DNA from: Ifrita kowaldi
Taxonomy: Eukaryota > Chordata > Aves > Passeriformes > Cinclosomatidae
Direction of reading: 5' to 3'
DNA: 64,000 bases
Assembly: GCA_013398055.1 (NCBI GenBank)
Contig: VZRS01004409.1
Coordinates: 2,785-66,784 of the forward strand
A program made the position numbers and the translations under genes. The notes under the pieces were generated by a model. The model saw nothing but the letters and a program-made list of their open reading frames with translations. It had not been told where the DNA came from and ran no database searches. This document shows, piece by piece, positions 62,650 to 64,000 of the stretch. Position 1 is the first letter of the stretch, and every line of letters starts with the position of its first letter.

Positions 62650-63760
62650 AGATCCAGCATTCATCCCTGAGCCAAATGGCAGCATCCCTGAGAGCAGCGG
62701 GGTGGGGGAGGATGGAAAATCCAATTAACCCTTTTTCCCCGAGGAAATGCAGGGGATGCACAGACGGGTCGGGCAAAGCTGATGCACTGGCTTTCCTGCG
62801 TAGAGGAAGAAACCCACGGCAGGAAGAGCCGGACACCAGAACCGGATCGACCCCTCGCGTGGCTCAGCCCGGAGGTCCGGAGATCCGGGTCAGCCACAGC
62901 CAGCCCGGGCGGCCGCCGAGAAGTGTTCGCCGAGCGCAGGTGGGGCGGCGGCAGCGGGCGAAGGGCGCCGGGCGGGTACTGAACGCGCTGTGCCGGACCC
63001 GGACCGNGCTTCGATGACTATCCGGGCAGCCCCGCGGCGGCGCCGGACAGGGAGGCGGCGGTGCCGCTGGTGACGGCCACCATCGAGCGCATCCTGCGGG
63101 AGCTGCCGCCCCTGGGCGGCCCCCGCGGCTGCCCGGGCGGGCTGTACGGCGGCGTGGCCGGCGTGGCCTACATGCTGTACCACGTCGCGCAGTGCCCGCT
63201 GTTCGCGCCGTCGCGGGACTCGTACCTGCGGGCCGCCCGCCGCGTCGTGGATGCCTGCCTGCGCTACCAGGAGGGATGCGGCGAGGCCGACGCCGACACC
63301 CGCGCCGCCTTCCTGCTCGGCGGCGCCGGGGTGTACGCGGTGGCCGCGCTGGTCTACCGCGCCCTGGAGCTGCCCGACTACGCCCGGCCGCTGGGCAAGT
63401 TCAGGGAGCTGAGCGAGGTCTGCGCTCCGCTCTCCTTCCTCGAGTGCGGCTCCGACGAGCTGTTCGTGGGCCGCGCCGGGTACCTGTGCGCCGCGCTGGT
63501 GCTGAAGCAGCGGCTGGGCATGGAGGTAAGGGCGGGCCGGGGGCAGCGGGGCAGCCCCGGGGGCACCGGCCCTGCCGTCGGCGGGTCCCCGGGGAGCTGG
63601 GGCGGTCACCCGCGGCGGCTTCCCGCGCTGCTGCCGGGCCGGGACAGTGCCCTCGGTGCTAGAGGGGGATGTCGCGGTACCGCGGCTGTCTGCAGCTTGC
63701 ACTTTTCGGGACCAGCTGCAGGAAGAGCCTCCGGGAAGCGGGGGCTTTCCCTGGTAGCTG
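62650..63760 (+). promoter_or_regulatory. CpG island: LANCL3 promoter, 5' UTR and first exon
   Basis: GC content and CpG density rise sharply (for example agcgcaggtggggcggcggc, then agcgggcgaagggcgccggg just upstream of the coding part). I see no TATA box at a usual distance. A broad CpG-island promoter is the natural reading. The transcription start cannot be placed from sequence alone. Confidence 0.7.
63007..63525 (+). CDS. LANCL3: LanC-like protein 3, first coding exon (partial gene, start codon not resolved)
   Basis: The frame reads RFDDYPGS (Arg requires the N at 63007 to be C), then VPLVTATIERILRELPPLGG, then GGLYGGVAGVAYMLYH, DADTRAAFLLGGAGVYAV, and LSFLECGSDELFVGRAGYLC to KQRLGME. 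A consensus donor GTAAGG follows at 63526, in phase 0. These blocks match vertebrate LANCL3 closely and cover about the first 165 of ~420 residues. The family has the LanC alpha-barrel fold with GxxG repeats; the zinc and catalytic region lies in later exons outside the window. The mammalian relatives LANCL1 and LANCL2 add glutathione to dehydroamino acids; LANCL3 itself is poorly characterised. The usual start (about ten residues before FDDY) is not readable: the frame upstream has no ATG and hits TGA at 62980-62982. Confidence 0.95.
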
Positions 63761-64000
63761 CTTCTCCGCAGCGCTCCTCCCCGAAATGAAAAGATGCAGC
63801 TTTGGCCAGAGGGAGCGGGACAAGGTCCCGACTGTGGAGCGGAGCGCTGCATCCCGGGGCACTTCGAGAGCAGCAGCTGTTGGTTGCCAGGTGGTGACTT
63901 ACTTGGCAGAAGCCACCCCGGGCTTTTCAAGAGTATTTCCGTAAAATGAAGTGGGTAAGAAAATAAATAGCGTTGAGTAAAACAGAGTGAGGAACCCTGT
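63526..64000 (+). other. LANCL3: Start of LANCL3 intron 1
   Basis: Follows the donor GTAAGG at 63526. It is GC-rich at first and AT-rich towards the right edge. No further exon is seen; the open frames across the donor are read-through into the intron. Confidence 0.85.

Noticed and set aside
63061..63789. 242-codon frame beginning at a GTG and extending past 63525 as one exon
   Set aside because: LANCL3 homology ends at Met-Glu (63525), where there is a consensus GT donor; the rest is intron read-through. The frame also continues upstream to FDDY, so 63061 is not the start.
62890..63930. 346-codon minus-strand frame over the LANCL3 exon
   Set aside because: It is the antisense shadow of a GC-rich coding exon and island.
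1..64000. CRISPR arrays, bacterial operons, tRNA or rRNA genes
   Set aside because: None seen. The only tRNA-like sequence is the SINE head at 28.7 kb, and the window is vertebrate nuclear DNA.

Overview
The window is nuclear DNA from a bird, probably a songbird. The evidence is the CR1 LINE fragments (five on the + strand, two stretches on the - strand), a tRNA-Ile-derived SINE with a CR1-type tail at 28708-28848 (resembling TguSINE1 of zebra finch), an ITPRIPL1-like gene of the kind expanded in birds, and the large, intron-rich, AT-rich intergenic structure. It is not bacterial, and most open frames are chance.

Two genes are recognised with high confidence, both on the + strand. PRRG1 (transmembrane Gla protein 1) has its coding exons at 13738-13747, 17960-18120 and 24739-25257; these join in phase to give a 229-residue protein with propeptide, Gla domain, one membrane span and two PPxY motifs. 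A 3' UTR of about 3 kb follows. At the right edge, the first coding exon of LANCL3 (LanC-like 3) lies in a CpG island and ends at a GT donor after 63525; the rest of the gene is beyond the window. PRRG1 then LANCL3 on the same strand matches human Xp21.1, so this is a conserved syntenic block.

Layout. 1-13697: sequence upstream of the PRRG1 start exon, with one old CR1 piece and one unidentified exon-like segment (7124-7227). 13698-28470: PRRG1. 28700-48120: gene-poor intergenic DNA with a SINE, a CR1 3' end, small tandem and inverted repeats, and an isolated CpG-rich block at 40600-41130. 48121-49400: pieces of a minus-strand CR1 around a 690-base assembly gap. 49830-50628: a compact ITPRIPL1-like gene or gene remnant encoding only the N-terminal signal/coiled-coil/membrane part. 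51745-52640: a larger CR1 fragment with a reverse-transcriptase active-site box. 52850-52990: a GC-rich patch with a strong CTCF-like motif. 53000-62600: mostly featureless DNA with two more CR1 pieces and a C-rich tract. 62650-64000: LANCL3 promoter island, exon 1 and the start of intron 1.

PRRG1 and LANCL3 are not known to work in one pathway; their proximity is synteny, not an operon. The most unusual items are the truncated ITPRIPL1-like gene, the isolated CpG block at 40.6-41.1 kb, the two CTCF-like sites, and the missing LANCL3 start codon next to an ambiguous base.
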